Shown here piece by piece: positions 1 to 9,000 of a stretch of DNA of 64,000 nucleotides. The notes beneath the pieces were generated by a model. That model was given only the letters and a program-made list of their open reading frames with translations. It was not told where the DNA came from and ran no database searches. Position 1 is the stretch's first letter. Each line of letters starts with the position of its first letter. The DNA is from Anthracocystis setariae. Its lineage: Eukaryota; Basidiomycota; Ustilaginomycetes; Ustilaginales; Ustilaginaceae. The position numbers were made by a program, and so were the translations under genes. The stretch lies in NCBI GenBank assembly GCA_928724745.1, contig CAKMXJ010000004.1, positions 1,116,001-1,180,000 on the forward strand, written 5' to 3'.

Positions 1-2210
1 ACCTCAACAATCGGTTACCAACAAAAGGAAACGGCATGAAGACACCATACGAAGCGCTATATGGTAGACCTACGGACTTGACTATGGTACGCACCTTCGG
101 ATGTGCAGCTTTTGCCCATATTCCCGCCGAAAAACGAACCACTTTGGACAATCGAGCTGTGCCTTGCGTATACCTCGGTGTGACACCAGGAACCAAGGCT
201 TACAAGCTATACGATAAGGACGAATGTCAATACCTGACACAGGTTCACTGCACCTTCGACGAGACCTCATTTCCCTTCGCTGGGATTCGCGAATCAGACG
301 CAAGATTACCAACATCCAGTGACGAATACGACAATCCAGTACTGAATGTTGAAGATTCACCCACCGAAACAGGCACCAACAACACAGATGTCGCAACCCT
401 CAACGAGATCCCTGAACGCAACACTTTGCCTTACCTAACCCCAGAAGAACGCGCGCAAGGGATAGCGACTCCCCCTGGGTCACCGCCGGGATCGCCAAGA
501 CTCCAGGCCAACGCGGTACGAGAAATCGTCGACGAGTTAGAACATTCAGTATCGGATGTTGAAGCCACCAATCCAGTTGGCCAACTCGACGATGAACCTC
601 GCACAATCGCTCAAGCGTATCGAAGACCAGATTGGAACTTGTGGAAAGAAGCAATCGATAAAGAACTTCTGTCGCACAAAGACAACAACACATGGACGAT
701 GACCAAACCACCATCTGGATCCAACATCATCGGTAGCCGATGGGTCTTCAAGATTAAGAGAAAGTCAGATGGATCGATCGATAAGTACAAAGCAAGACTT
801 GTGGCTCAAGGATTTGCCCAGAAACACGGCATCGACTATGATGAGACCTTCGCCCCAGTAGTCAAGATCTCCACTCTGAGACTCCTGATGATCATCAGTT
901 TACAAGTTGGGTGGAGTATCTATCAGATGGACGTCTCGACCGCATACCTGAATGGGGAGATCGACAAAGACCTCTACATGAGACCGCCGCCAACACCAGA
1001 TTATCCGCGAGGATCACCCGATGGAACGGTCTGCAAGCTCAATAAGTCACTCTACGGACTCAAGCAAGCTGGGCGGACTTGGTACCACAAGGCGGACTCC
1101 ACACTGCGAGGAATGGGATTCACAAGGAGCAAACACGATTCGGCATTATATATCAAACATTCAGTACCAAATGTTGAGACTGGTCGTGTGATCTTGACAC
1201 TCTACGTTGATGATATCCTCATCTTCGCTGAGAACAAAGATTCAGCCTCCAGTGTCATGACCGAGCTTCGAAAGCATTTCAAGATGACCGGCGGCGAGCT
1301 ATTGGATTATATCCTTGGCATACAAGTCGAACAGACTTCGAAGACGATCCACCTTACGCAGACAAGCTACATCAATCGCCTCCTCACAACATATGGCTTA
1401 GACTCCGCAAACATCGTCCATACACCACTTAATCCAAGCAGCGACCTCAAAGGAGGGGAACCACTCCCCCCACAAGAACACTCCACGTACAGAAGCATCA
1501 TCGGCCAGATGCTATACATAGCTACCTGCACCAGGCCTGACATCGCCTTCGCGATCCAAAAACTCAGCCGAGAACTCGCACATCCACATGCTAATGCCAT
1601 GGTCCAAGCGAAACACCTACTCCGTTACCTCAAGGGAACTAACACGCATGGACTAATGTACAGACGCATACTCGATTCCCAACATTCAGCATCGAATGTT
1701 GACTTTGGAAAATGGTTGCGCACATTCACCGATGCAGATCACGCGGGGGACACTGAGACATCGCGATCCACATCTGGGATTGTCAACACTGTCGCTTCAA
1801 TGCCATACAGCTGGGTATCGAAACTCCAGTCGATCATCACGGACTCCACCACATACGCTGAATACGTCGCGATGGCAGAGGCCGGTAAGGAGATCATATG
1901 GACTCGATGGGTAATGTCTGAACTCGGCCTGCAAATCAAAACTCCGACAGACCTCATGGTAGACAACAGAGCAGCAATCGAGCTCAGCAAAGAGCCGAAG
2001 TTCCATAACAGAACTAAACATTTTAGGCTCAAGTACCACATCACACGAGAGTACCAGGAATCAGGTGTGCTCTCTGTGAAACCAGTATCGACAAACGATC
2101 AATTGGCCGATATCCTGACAAAGGCGCTCGAGAAAAACAAGATTACGACCAACAGGGACGCACTCGGGATCCAATGTCAAAAACCAACATCGAAACCCAA
2201 CACTCAGTAA
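1..2210 (+). CDS. Copia polyprotein, C-terminal part (integrase end, reverse transcriptase, RNase H)
   Basis: The frame is already open at the window edge (LNNRLPTKG then MKTPYEALYGRP), so the ATG at 36 is internal and the gene is cut by the window. Visible are the integrase C-terminal signature (TPYEALYG, RTFGC), then a variable linker, then the copia RT block: SRWVFKIKRK, KARLVAQGF, the first catalytic Asp in YQMDVSTAYLNG, and LYVDDILIF with the catalytic DD. RNase H follows (FTDADHAGD), ending with a copia tail (QLADILTKALEK). There is no frameshift or early stop in over 730 codons, so the copy may be recent or still functional. Three or four in-frame copies of a palindromic repeat lie in linkers between conserved blocks. 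The TAA stop lies inside a further copy. Confidence 0.93.
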   Translation, partial: LNNRLPTKGNGMKTPYEALYGRPTDLTMVRTFGCAAFAHIPAEKRTTLDNRAVPCVYLGVTPGTKAYKLYDKDECQYLTQVHCTFDETSFPFAGIRESDARLPTSSDEYDNPVLNVEDSPTETGTNNTDVATLNEIPERNTLPYLTPEERAQGIATPPGSPPGSPRLQANAVREIVDELEHSVSDVEATNPVGQLDDEPRTIAQAYRRPDWNLWKEAIDKELLSHKDNNTWTMTKPPSGSNIIGSRWVFKIKRKSDGSIDKYKARLVAQGFAQKHGIDYDETFAPVVKISTLRLLMIISLQVGWSIYQMDVSTAYLNGEIDKDLYMRPPPTPDYPRGSPDGTVCKLNKSLYGLKQAGRTWYHKADSTLRGMGFTRSKHDSALYIKHSVPNVETGRVILTLYVDDILIFAENKDSASSVMTELRKHFKMTGGELLDYILGIQVEQTSKTIHLTQTSYINRLLTTYGLDSANIVHTPLNPSSDLKGGEPLPPQEHSTYRSIIGQMLYIATCTRPDIAFAIQKLSRELAHPHANAMVQAKHLLRYLKGTNTHGLMYRRILDSQHSASNVDFGKWLRTFTDADHAGDTETSRSTSGIVNTVASMPYSWVSKLQSIITDSTTYAEYVAMAEAGKEIIWTRWVMSELGLQIKTPTDLMVDNRAAIELSKEPKFHNRTKHFRLKYHITREYQESGVLSVKPVSTNDQLADILTKALEKNKITTNRDALGIQCQKPTSKPNTQ
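309..352 (+). repeat. Palindromic repeat, two degenerate copies in tandem
   Basis: Two adjacent copies of the CAACATYCAGT...GAATGTTG motif: 309-331 diverged, 331-352 with an intact right arm (AGTACTGAATGTTGA). Both lie in the linker between integrase and RT and are read in the same frame, the second as NPVLNVE. Confidence 0.6.
540..562 (+). repeat. Palindromic repeat copy in pol
   Basis: Arms AACATTCAGT and ATCGGATGTT face each other around the centre. The copy is translated in frame as EHSVSDVE in the integrase-RT linker. Confidence 0.8.
1155..1177 (+). repeat. Palindromic repeat copy in pol
   Basis: AACATTCAGT followed by ACCAAATGTTGA. Read in frame as KHSVPNVE, just before the beta-strand that carries the YVDD motif and in a loop that varies in length among copia RTs. 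Confidence 0.8.
1679..1703 (+). repeat. Palindromic repeat copy in pol
   Basis: CAACATTCAGC followed by ATCGAATGTTG. Read in frame as QHSASNVD, in the connector ahead of the RNase H start (FTDADHAGD). Confidence 0.8.
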
Positions 2211-2220
2211 TGAATGTTGG
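2198..2220 (+). repeat. Palindromic repeat copy at the pol stop codon
   Basis: CAACACTCAGT followed by AATGAATGTTGG. The pol stop TAA (2208-2210) falls in the centre of the palindrome. The upstream half still reads TQHSV-like in the common frame. Confidence 0.8.
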
Positions 2221-2374
2221 ACCCTGCCTATGTAAATACCCGGCATTACTTGACAGCTTGCCGAAACGCCTCAAGGAAAATCCAAACACGAAACAAAAAA
2301 TCAGAAAAGGATAAAAGGGCCCACGAAGGTCAACCAAAAACAATTATCGGCCCTCCCGAAGCTTACACACCGCC

Positions 2375-2398
2375 GCCACATTCAGTACTGAATGTCGG
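2375..2398 (+). repeat. Palindromic repeat copy upstream of the extra gene
   Basis: CCACATTCAGT followed by ACTGAATGTCGG. The centre AGTACT is perfectly symmetric. An ATG inside it (2392) is the first in-frame ATG of the long reading frame downstream. Confidence 0.8.
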
Positions 2399-2715
2399 TA
2401 ACCCGAAACCGAATATCTTCTGCGCACTCGCGGCGCATCGACTTCATTAAACGGCTGCGCAGAACAGCATCTACAAACCCTCACACCGCCCAAGTGCCCT
2501 CAAAGAAACGAGCCAGACTTGGAGAACGCACTAGAGCAATGTCATCGACCCTACTTGCGGAGAACCGAACAATCAGACAAAGAGAGAAGGCGGAAGAAGA
2601 CAAAGAGATCCTGAACTCAGCTTCTTCGCCTTCCCTCTCTTCTCCTTCTTCTCCTCCCTCTCTCTCTCTTCCTTCCTCATCACCACCACCACACTCTTTT
2701 CCTCCGCCGTCAACA

Positions 2716-4074
2716 ATGGCGATGTCCAAGAAGCAACGAGAGGCCCAACGCCGGGCCGTACTAGCTGCCGCCGCGAGGCGCGCAGCTCAGACGGCGAGCA
2801 CCACCACGACCGACGTCACCAACACCACCATCAACGCCAACGCCGCCGACACTTCGGTACCAACGACTAGTCCATCTGGTCCGGACCCCATGGACGTCGA
2901 CGATGAGCCCTCTGCTGTCGACAGCACGGCTACACGCAACTCTACACGGCCCTCTGTCGATCGCGACACGGCCATCATCACTCTCACTCCTCCCCATCTC
3001 TCGCCTGCCTTCCACGGGGAAGTGCAGTTGCTTTCGATCTCGCCATCCGCCACACGTGGCTCGGACTCGCCGCTGCCCGCCTCAACAGGCGCAGCATCTC
3101 CACCGCCTATCCCAGTCCCGCCTTCCTCACCTTCGCCGACGGCCAACCATGGCTCGGTCTCAACCAGGTCGGCCTCAAGAAACTCCGCTTCCCCTTCGCC
3201 CTCTGCCCAGCGTGGCATGGCGCATGAATTTTCCTCGCCGCTCTCTGCTCCGGAGAGTACGGCACCCACGACGCCTGCATCCGCTCGACCGAGCACAGGC
3301 GGTTTGAGGTTGAGGTCGACGCGCAACGTCGCCTCCCTCGCTTCCACCTCCTCCAACACGATCGCCGCTGAGCTCCCCCCGCCCAGCCAGCAATCTCTCT
3401 TCCGATGCCCTCAGGACGACGAGGGCAACCTTATCGACGACGACGAAGAGGATACAAGTGCCTCTCGTCGAGACCCTCCCAGCTTGGCACCCGAGCCCGC
3501 TGGTGGATGCGCGCGGTGGCCCCTGCCTCCGCATCTTGCTTGGTCCGGGCCGATGGATCCCGACATCGGCTTGGAAAAGCAACGCAGGTTCGTCGTGCCT
3601 GCTGGGGAGGTACGTTGCTCAACCGAGCACTTCCCCAAGCATGGTGACGACCTGCATCCCGGATTCCGTGTGGCCGAACCGTCCTGCAAGCCCTGCGAGA
3701 CACGCAGGATCCTTTGCACGTACGGCGCAGGCGTCAACCACACGGGCCGGGATCGCGCAACGGACAAGGGTGCCTGCGACGCCTGCATCGTCAGCGGCAG
3801 GATTTGTCGAGGGACCGGCTTCGAAGGAAAGCGTACCAGACGAGTGGTACTTGCGAGCGAGATCCGAGCCGGACTGGAGGAGCTGCGACAAGCAGCGGAA
3901 GCCGGCATCAAGGGCGACAGGAACGCGAGGGGCGAGAAGAACAAGCCTCGCCTCTGGACTCCGGCCAACATCATTAGGATTGCCGGCACTCTTCGGAAGA
4001 TGTTCGACGAGCGTGAAGCACTCGTCGGACGTAAGACTGGACGTGGAAACACGGACCAGGAACATGAAGAGTAG
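2716..4074 (+). CDS. Extra gene of the copia element: Ser/Pro-rich protein with a Zn2Cys6-like cysteine cluster
   Basis: The frame is open from ATG 2392, but the ATG at 2716 is the better start: it has A at -3 and follows a long CT-rich tract like a fungal mRNA leader. That gives 452 residues. The first part (MAMSKKQREAQRRAV...) is basic, then Ala/Ser/Thr/Pro-rich and probably disordered. Towards the end two matched clusters, CKPCETRRILC and CDACIVSGRIC, follow the C-x2-C-x6-C spacing of fungal binuclear zinc proteins but are separated by about 19 residues instead of the usual 5-12. A basic, helix-prone tail follows. The gene lies between pol and the 3' LTR, where copia elements normally encode nothing. 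It may be a captured host gene or an element-specific nucleic-acid-binding protein. I do not recognise a named family, and an intact frame does not prove expression. Confidence 0.65.
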   Translation: MAMSKKQREAQRRAVLAAAARRAAQTASTTTTDVTNTTINANAADTSVPTTSPSGPDPMDVDDEPSAVDSTATRNSTRPSVDRDTAIITLTPPHLSPAFHGEVQLLSISPSATRGSDSPLPASTGAASPPPIPVPPSSPSPTANHGSVSTRSASRNSASPSPSAQRGMAHEFSSPLSAPESTAPTTPASARPSTGGLRLRSTRNVASLASTSSNTIAAELPPPSQQSLFRCPQDDEGNLIDDDEEDTSASRRDPPSLAPEPAGGCARWPLPPHLAWSGPMDPDIGLEKQRRFVVPAGEVRCSTEHFPKHGDDLHPGFRVAEPSCKPCETRRILCTYGAGVNHTGRDRATDKGACDACIVSGRICRGTGFEGKRTRRVVLASEIRAGLEELRQAAEAGIKGDRNARGEKNKPRLWTPANIIRIAGTLRKMFDEREALVGRKTGRGNTDQEHEE

Positions 4075-4140
4075 CAATCCAATGTAAAAATGTCTTGATC
4101 CAAATGTACTTGTCTGTGCCGTGTGATGTGAGTGCTCGAT

Positions 4141-4149
4141 GAGGGGGAC
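4141..4149 (+). other. Polypurine tract of the copia element
   Basis: GAGGGGGAC sits directly in front of TGTTGGATTCG, as expected for the plus-strand primer site at the edge of a 3' LTR. One C interrupts the purines. Confidence 0.6.
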
Positions 4150-4212
4150 TGTTGGATTCGCCTTACGAATCAGCTTTTCATCTCGCAATCGGGTACATCA
4201 CATATCGGCACA

Positions 4213-4234
4213 CAACACTCAGTAATGAGTGTTG
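4213..4234 (+). repeat. Palindromic repeat copy in the LTR
   Basis: CAACACTCAGT followed by AATGAGTGTTG. The arms are almost perfectly complementary; compensating C/G changes in both arms relative to the commonest version keep the pairing. Confidence 0.85.
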
Positions 4235-4349
4235 CACACGCGACGGCGAATGTCGAGACACCGGTCTCAATGTTCACCGGGCGGATTTAGACATTTTTCC
4301 GTACCCACACGACACCCGGCAGTACTCCCATTGGTCCGTCAACGGGTCT

Positions 4350-4371
4350 CAACATTCGATACTAAATGTTG
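4350..4371 (+). repeat. Palindromic repeat copy in the LTR
   Basis: CAACATTCGAT followed by ACTAAATGTTG, extended by flanking GTCT and AGAC that lengthen the inverted symmetry. Confidence 0.85.
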
Positions 4372-4584
4372 AGACTGCTCGACGAATCATTAACCTCAAC
4401 TATGAACCCACACACTCATCGCCCAATGATAGGACCGCATTGGAAGGATGGCAAACCGGTCTGCCCCGAATGGAACCTTCTGCCCAGCATGGAAGAGGAG
4501 AGAAGGACGGGCGGACGAGATCCGAACCAATCATGACTGAGGTACGAGACTCAGTAAGCGGAATAAAGGCTCACACGATGAGGA

Positions 4585-4608
4585 GAGACGCTCGATAATG
4601 AGTGTTGG
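4585..4608 (+). repeat. Degenerate palindromic repeat copy in the LTR
   Basis: GACGCTCGAT followed by AATGAGTGTTGG. The right arm is intact, the left arm diverged. Confidence 0.5.
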
Positions 4609-4707
4609 GGACACAGAGGTAGGACAGGGTAGTCACTATAGGGAACGCATAGGACGTATGGCGAAGATGAAGATACCCTCGCTGTGCGTGTTAGTATCAA
4701 GACATAT

Positions 4708-4716
4708 GTATATAAG
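4708..4716 (+). promoter_or_regulatory. LTR TATA box
   Basis: GTATATAAG in the LTR. Just downstream a hairpin can form: CTCGGG (4718-4723) pairs with CCCGAG (4731-4736) across a 7-nt loop, near the expected transcript start. Confidence 0.6.
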
Positions 4717-4800
4717 ACTCGGGACCAGAACCCGAGAGAGTGAATAGAATCATCGAATCACTACCTTACTTATCAACTTATAAGATCTGACGACTAGCAT

Positions 4801-4822
4801 CAACATCCGATATTGGATGTTG
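4801..4822 (+). repeat. Palindromic repeat copy, near-perfect
   Basis: CAACATCCGAT followed by ATTGGATGTTG, extended by GAT/ATC-type flanks. It may overlap the LTR end. Confidence 0.85.
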
Positions 4823-4983
4823 ATCTTCCTCGTTCAAATCCTTCGAAGCTTCTAACCGCTGCGCCCCGTTCAATATCGATATTGTCCTAGCACTACTAAG
4901 TCACAGACATCAAACTCTGTGATAGTTCGAGCACGGACTTAACGACTCACGACACTCTCCCAAGATCGCAACTTAGGAAATAG

Positions 4984-5019
4984 GATATCGGATGTCAAAC
5001 ATCCATTACCGAGTGTTGT
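4984..5019 (+). repeat. Palindromic repeat, one and a half copies
   Basis: A half copy GATATCGGATGT (4985-4996) runs straight into a fuller copy AAACATCCATT / ACCGAGTGTTG. This is the last clear member of the family in the window. Confidence 0.6.
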
Positions 5020-5096
5020 AAGTTGTATCTAACATTGGATAAACTAACGCCGCGATAGCTACTTCGCATCGATTGACTTTCAGAACATAATATTTC

Positions 5097-5104
5097 CGAG
5101 CTCG

Positions 5105-5110
<6 letters not shown>
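5097..5110. repeat. Target-site duplication, left copy
   Basis: CGAGCTCGAGACTT directly abuts the poly(T) that is the LINE poly(A) tail on the other strand. An identical 14-mer is found at 11341-11354. The last two T could belong to the poly(T). Confidence 0.85.
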
Positions 5111-5151
<41 letters not shown>

Positions 5152-5157
<6 letters not shown>

Positions 5158-5491
5158 TACGCCGACCTAGGCCAGTAAGGCCCATGCGGGTGGAAAACTA
5201 AATGACATGGAGGGAACGGTCACGTGCTAGACTAGGAGCTGATCGGGGTACCCCGAGAGGGATCGGTTCCCGGCCGGAAGGGCGAGTGTGGACAAAAGAA
5301 TGAGCGGCAGCCCGCGGTGGGGCGTAGGGAGTAGCTGAGTCTGGGGCGGGAAGCACGAACCTATCGAGGAGCTCGAGCGACGTATACTCTTTGGCGGAGT
5401 GCCGAGTTGATGACAGGTTGTCGACTGTGTGCCGGTGGAGCCCCGCACTGAAGGAGGTAGAATTGGAGAGGTGCGGAGAGATGATGCGTAA
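5152..5491 (-). other. 3' untranslated region of the LINE
   Basis: Between the possible ORF3 and the poly(A). No gene is visible and no terminal repeats are recognised. It probably carries the signal bound by the element's own reverse transcriptase. Confidence 0.5.
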
Positions 5492-5929
5492 CTAGGGCCG
5501 GGTGCGCTTGGAGAGGCCGGATTGCCGGCGGGGCCGGGTTGGCTCCCTGAACATCCACGCTGGGCCTCCTATGTCCGGTTGATACGCAGAAGGGTCGAAG
5601 AAGACAGTGGGGGGTCGAGGGCTGAGGATAAGATGGAATCCTCTACCCGGGTGGTCGGGGTTCGCGATCCAGGTCGTTTCCGTTGTGTGGGTGGGGCTGG
5701 ACGTGTCGCCGTTATGGATGCTGACGTGTGATGCTTCAGGTTGTTCGGCGTCGGTGGTCGACTGTGATGGGGAGGGGAAGTGCTGGGGCGGGCTCGAAGG
5801 TGGAGTATCCAAGCCGTGGCGGTGAGACGCAGTTTTCGTGGAAGGCAGTCGAGTGGCTTGGGGCGGTTTGGGCGGCAATAGAGGCGATTGGTGGTGACGG
5901 AGCGAATGAAAGGAGCGGGGGTCTGACAT
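5492..5929 (-). CDS. Possible third ORF of the LINE, proline/serine-rich protein
   Basis: The frame is open for 145 codons from an ATG (MSDPRSFHSLRHHQ) about 90 nt after the ORF2 stop. The product is rich in Pro, Ser, Thr and His with no recognisable domain; it ends in a basic stretch (RPRRQSGLSKRTRP). The frame extends upstream into the ORF2 region without a stop, so part of the openness may be chance in GC-rich sequence. LINEs usually have one or two ORFs. I do not recognise a function. Confidence 0.35.
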   Translation of the reverse strand: MSDPRSFHSLRHHQSPLLPPKPPQATRLPSTKTASHRHGLDTPPSSPPQHFPSPSQSTTDAEQPEASHVSIHNGDTSSPTHTTETTWIANPDHPGRGFHLILSPRPPTVFFDPSAYQPDIGGPAWMFREPTRPRRQSGLSKRTRP

Positions 5930-6018
5930 GTCTGTGTTTGCGGTGGAGAGGAGGGCGGGATGGTGGTGGAGCTGAAGGAAGGGAAGTGGAGGGAGCTGCG
6001 ATTCGAAATGAGCGATTT

Positions 6019-9000
6019 TTAGACGCGTTGACTGGAACCTGGATTCGGCCGATAGGAGGTGAAGCGCGCGGCAAGGAACTCCGCCAGCCATACGGCCGTG
6101 TGGGCATCGTTGGCCACGACCCTGAAGCTGGTTAGGTTTCCTCTGCGGTGTATTCTGCCGGCCTCCATCAGTTTTGTATGGAGCCTTTCCTTGGCGGCTG
6201 CCAGCCCCTTGCAACGAAGTAAGTGGGATCGGTCTTCTCGAGCGTGGCAATGTTTGCAAAGCCCATCGTGACCCGGTACCTTCCTGGACTTGAGGTAGGA
6301 ATTGGTGCCCAGGTGCCCGGTTCGTGCCTGGGCGATGAGCGAGGCTTGATTGCGGGTGAGGTGACGATAAAGCGCCGGGGTCCTACCCAGTGGGACAGAG
6401 TTGATGGCCTTCAATGCGAAGCCCTTCGGAGATGCTTGCCACGCCCTTGCCCAAGCAGCCATAACCCTAGACTTGATCTGCGCACGCAGTGCTGAGGGCT
6501 CCGATCGGTCGGCTGGTTGTCGGATCGCGTTATCGGCTGCTGCTTGGGCGAGCTCGTCCGCCCTCTCGTTGCCGGCGATGCCGACATGGCCTGGGACCCA
6601 TATGATAGTGATGTTACGGGCGGCTGCAAGTATCTGGATCAGCGAAACGTCCTCATCGGTCGAAGGAGAGCCCCCAATGGCTAACACGGCCGCGCGGTTA
6701 TCACAGAAGATCACGGCGTGACCGGAAGCCACCCCATGCTCAAGTGCTGAGCGGATGGCCTTGAGTTCTGCTCTGTAAACCGTTGAGTTCGTTCCGATAG
6801 AGGCTGAGTACTCGCAGGTTTGCCCTGCTATCTCGGCGTAGTAGGCGTAGGCCGCGATGCCCTCCTTAAGTGAGCCGTCAGTGTAGACATGGATCGCATC
6901 CTCGCGCCTACTCATCCGGAGTCCGTCATGCAAAAGTTGGGCCTCCTCTTTGTTGGCCACGGCGATCGTGCGGGGCGTGGGGAGGTGAGGAGCCGGCATG
7001 GGCAGCCGAGGTGTGACCTGAGACCTCAGTAGCAGAGGCCAGTGTGAAGTCCATGCATGCAGCGCACCTTGTTTTCGGACCGGGGTGACTCTGGTCGCTC
7101 GTTCCACAACTTTGAAAGTAGGGTGGGTGACCGCTATGGATAACCATCTAACGAGGGAACGGCCGGCGGCCTGATCGAGAGCAAAGCTAATTGGCAGCAG
7201 GGAGGCTTCTACATTGAGCGCGTCTGTCGAGGTGGAGGAAAAGCAGCCAGTGATTCGTATGGCTGCGGCGCGCTGCAGGCGGACGAGGGGGATAAGGAGC
7301 TGGCGGGTTGCGTTGGGGCGATGCCACACTGCACTAGCATAGGTGACGATAGGTAAGACTCCTGCTATGTACAGGTTGCGTTGGCGGCCGAAATTGAATC
7401 CCCAGTTGCGATTACCCCAGGAGAGGAGAGAGCCAAGGGCGCGCGTTGCCTTGGCGCTGACGTTGTTGACGTGGTGGGACCATGAGAGGGTTGCGTTGAA
7501 GGACAGCCCCAGGATCTTGAGGGTCTCCGTGCGCCTGAGGGTGATGCCGTCAAAAGTCAAGTCGCCTATGCTAACCTCTTCCCGCTTTGGCGCGAAGACC
7601 ATGTAGCCGGATTTGGATTCATCGAAGGCGGACTGGCTGGCTGCGGCCCAATCGATGGCAGGTTGGAGTGCTTCTGTGACGCGTCGGCCAAGGTCGTGAG
7701 CAGGTCCGGCAACAAGTAAAGTCTTGTCGTCGACCCAGCCGATGCTGAGCGTTCTGGGCGATGTGCCCAGGGAGACCATTCCCCGCGAGTAGATGAGCCA
7801 TAGCAGCTGTGAAATGGGTGAGCCCTGCGGGAGTCCAACGTCGACATCCCTGATAGGGCCGAGGAAGCCGCCTTCCAGACGCAGTTGAGCTTTGCGATTG
7901 GACATGAAGGAGATAGCCCAAGACACGAGCACGGGCGACAGCCCCGCTTGGTGCATGGCTGCTTTAAGGTATTCGGGCTGAACGGCGTTATACGCTCCTT
8001 TGACATCCATGGCGATGAGGGCACAGTGCAGGTTGTTCCGCTGTGCGTGGCGAATGAACTCATGGATTTGAAGGAGGGCGTCCTCGGTGCTGCGACCGGG
8101 GCGGCCGCCGTAGTGCTCTTGCGCTATGATGCGATGATTAGACTCAGCGGCAGAGAGGATGCGGCCAGCGATGATACCCTCGAGCAGTTTGCCTAGGACC
8201 GGTAGTAAGCTGATAGGGCGGTAGGCGCCCGGTGTGCCATAATCTGCCTTCCCCGGCTTCCTAATCACTGTGATGGTGGCGATCTTAAAGCAGTCAGGGT
8301 GGTGGCCCCAATCGGTCGTGCAGGCATTGTAAAGATCTGCTAGGATGGTCAAGAATTCGGGCCAGAGATCGGCCAGGTGTTGGAGCAGTTGCCATGAGAC
8401 GTTGTCGGGACCAGGGGCCGAGCGCTTGCTAGCCGACCTGATCCGGGCAGCGATTTCTTGAGTGGTGATGCGGTCCCAGCTGGTGTCCTCGCCGTTTCCT
8501 TGAGGGTGCTCGGTTCGAGTGGTCGGCTCTGTTGCGGGGGGCGGATTGCCCCTAGGAAGAAATTCGGCTGCTAGGGCGAGTTCCTTGTCTTCCAGCGTTG
8601 AGGCCTGTTGTCCGTCTGCGGTCCTGAGTGGCGAAATCTTGCTGCCGGCTGCTCGGTTAGAACCCAACCTGGCCAGTTTCCAAAGGTCTTGAGGGCTGGA
8701 TATGTCGTTGAAGAGGTTTCTGAAATGAGCTCGTTTGGCTGCTCGCAGTGCGGTCTTGTAAGAGCGCTGGCATTCCTTCCACCTCTCGTGGCTAATGAGG
8801 CCACGCTGGAATGAACGGCGTGCCCGGTCGGACGAAGCGCGCATATGTTGAATCTCCGGCGTGAACCAGGGCTTGGCCCTTGGGCTGGGTCGAGGGGTCG
8901 TAGCTGTGCGAGCGAGACCTTCCTGAATAGCTTCAGTCAGGGCGAGTGCTCGTGCGTTCAAGCTATTAGGGTCCCGACCAACCGTGCGCTCCCTCGCAGC

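Larger units (their letters stand above)
4150..4805 (+). repeat. 3' LTR of the copia element, right limit uncertain
   Basis: Starts TGTTGGAT after the purine tract, holds a TATA box near 4709, and may end at CAACA (4801-4805), complementary to its start. An alternative end is CTAACA at 5033. The 5' LTR is not in the window, so the length cannot be confirmed by comparison. It contains several palindrome copies. Confidence 0.6.
1..5033 (+). mobile_element. Ty1/copia LTR retrotransposon, 5' part outside the window
   Basis: From the left edge there is an open copia-type polyprotein (end of integrase, RT, RNase H), then an extra gene, a short purine tract (4141-4149) and a sequence opening TGTTGGAT that looks like the 3' LTR. 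The order integrase before RT is typical of Ty1/copia. The right limit is uncertain: CAACA at 4801-4805 and CTAACA ending at 5033 could both close an LTR that starts TGTTG. The 5' LTR, primer-binding site, gag and protease would lie left of the window. Repeated palindromes occur over the whole visible length. Confidence 0.85.

Noticed and set aside
4152..4598. 148-codon frame in the 3' LTR
   Set aside because: It lacks an ATG near its start and lies in the LTR; its only recurrent peptide (QHSILNVE) comes from a palindrome copy.
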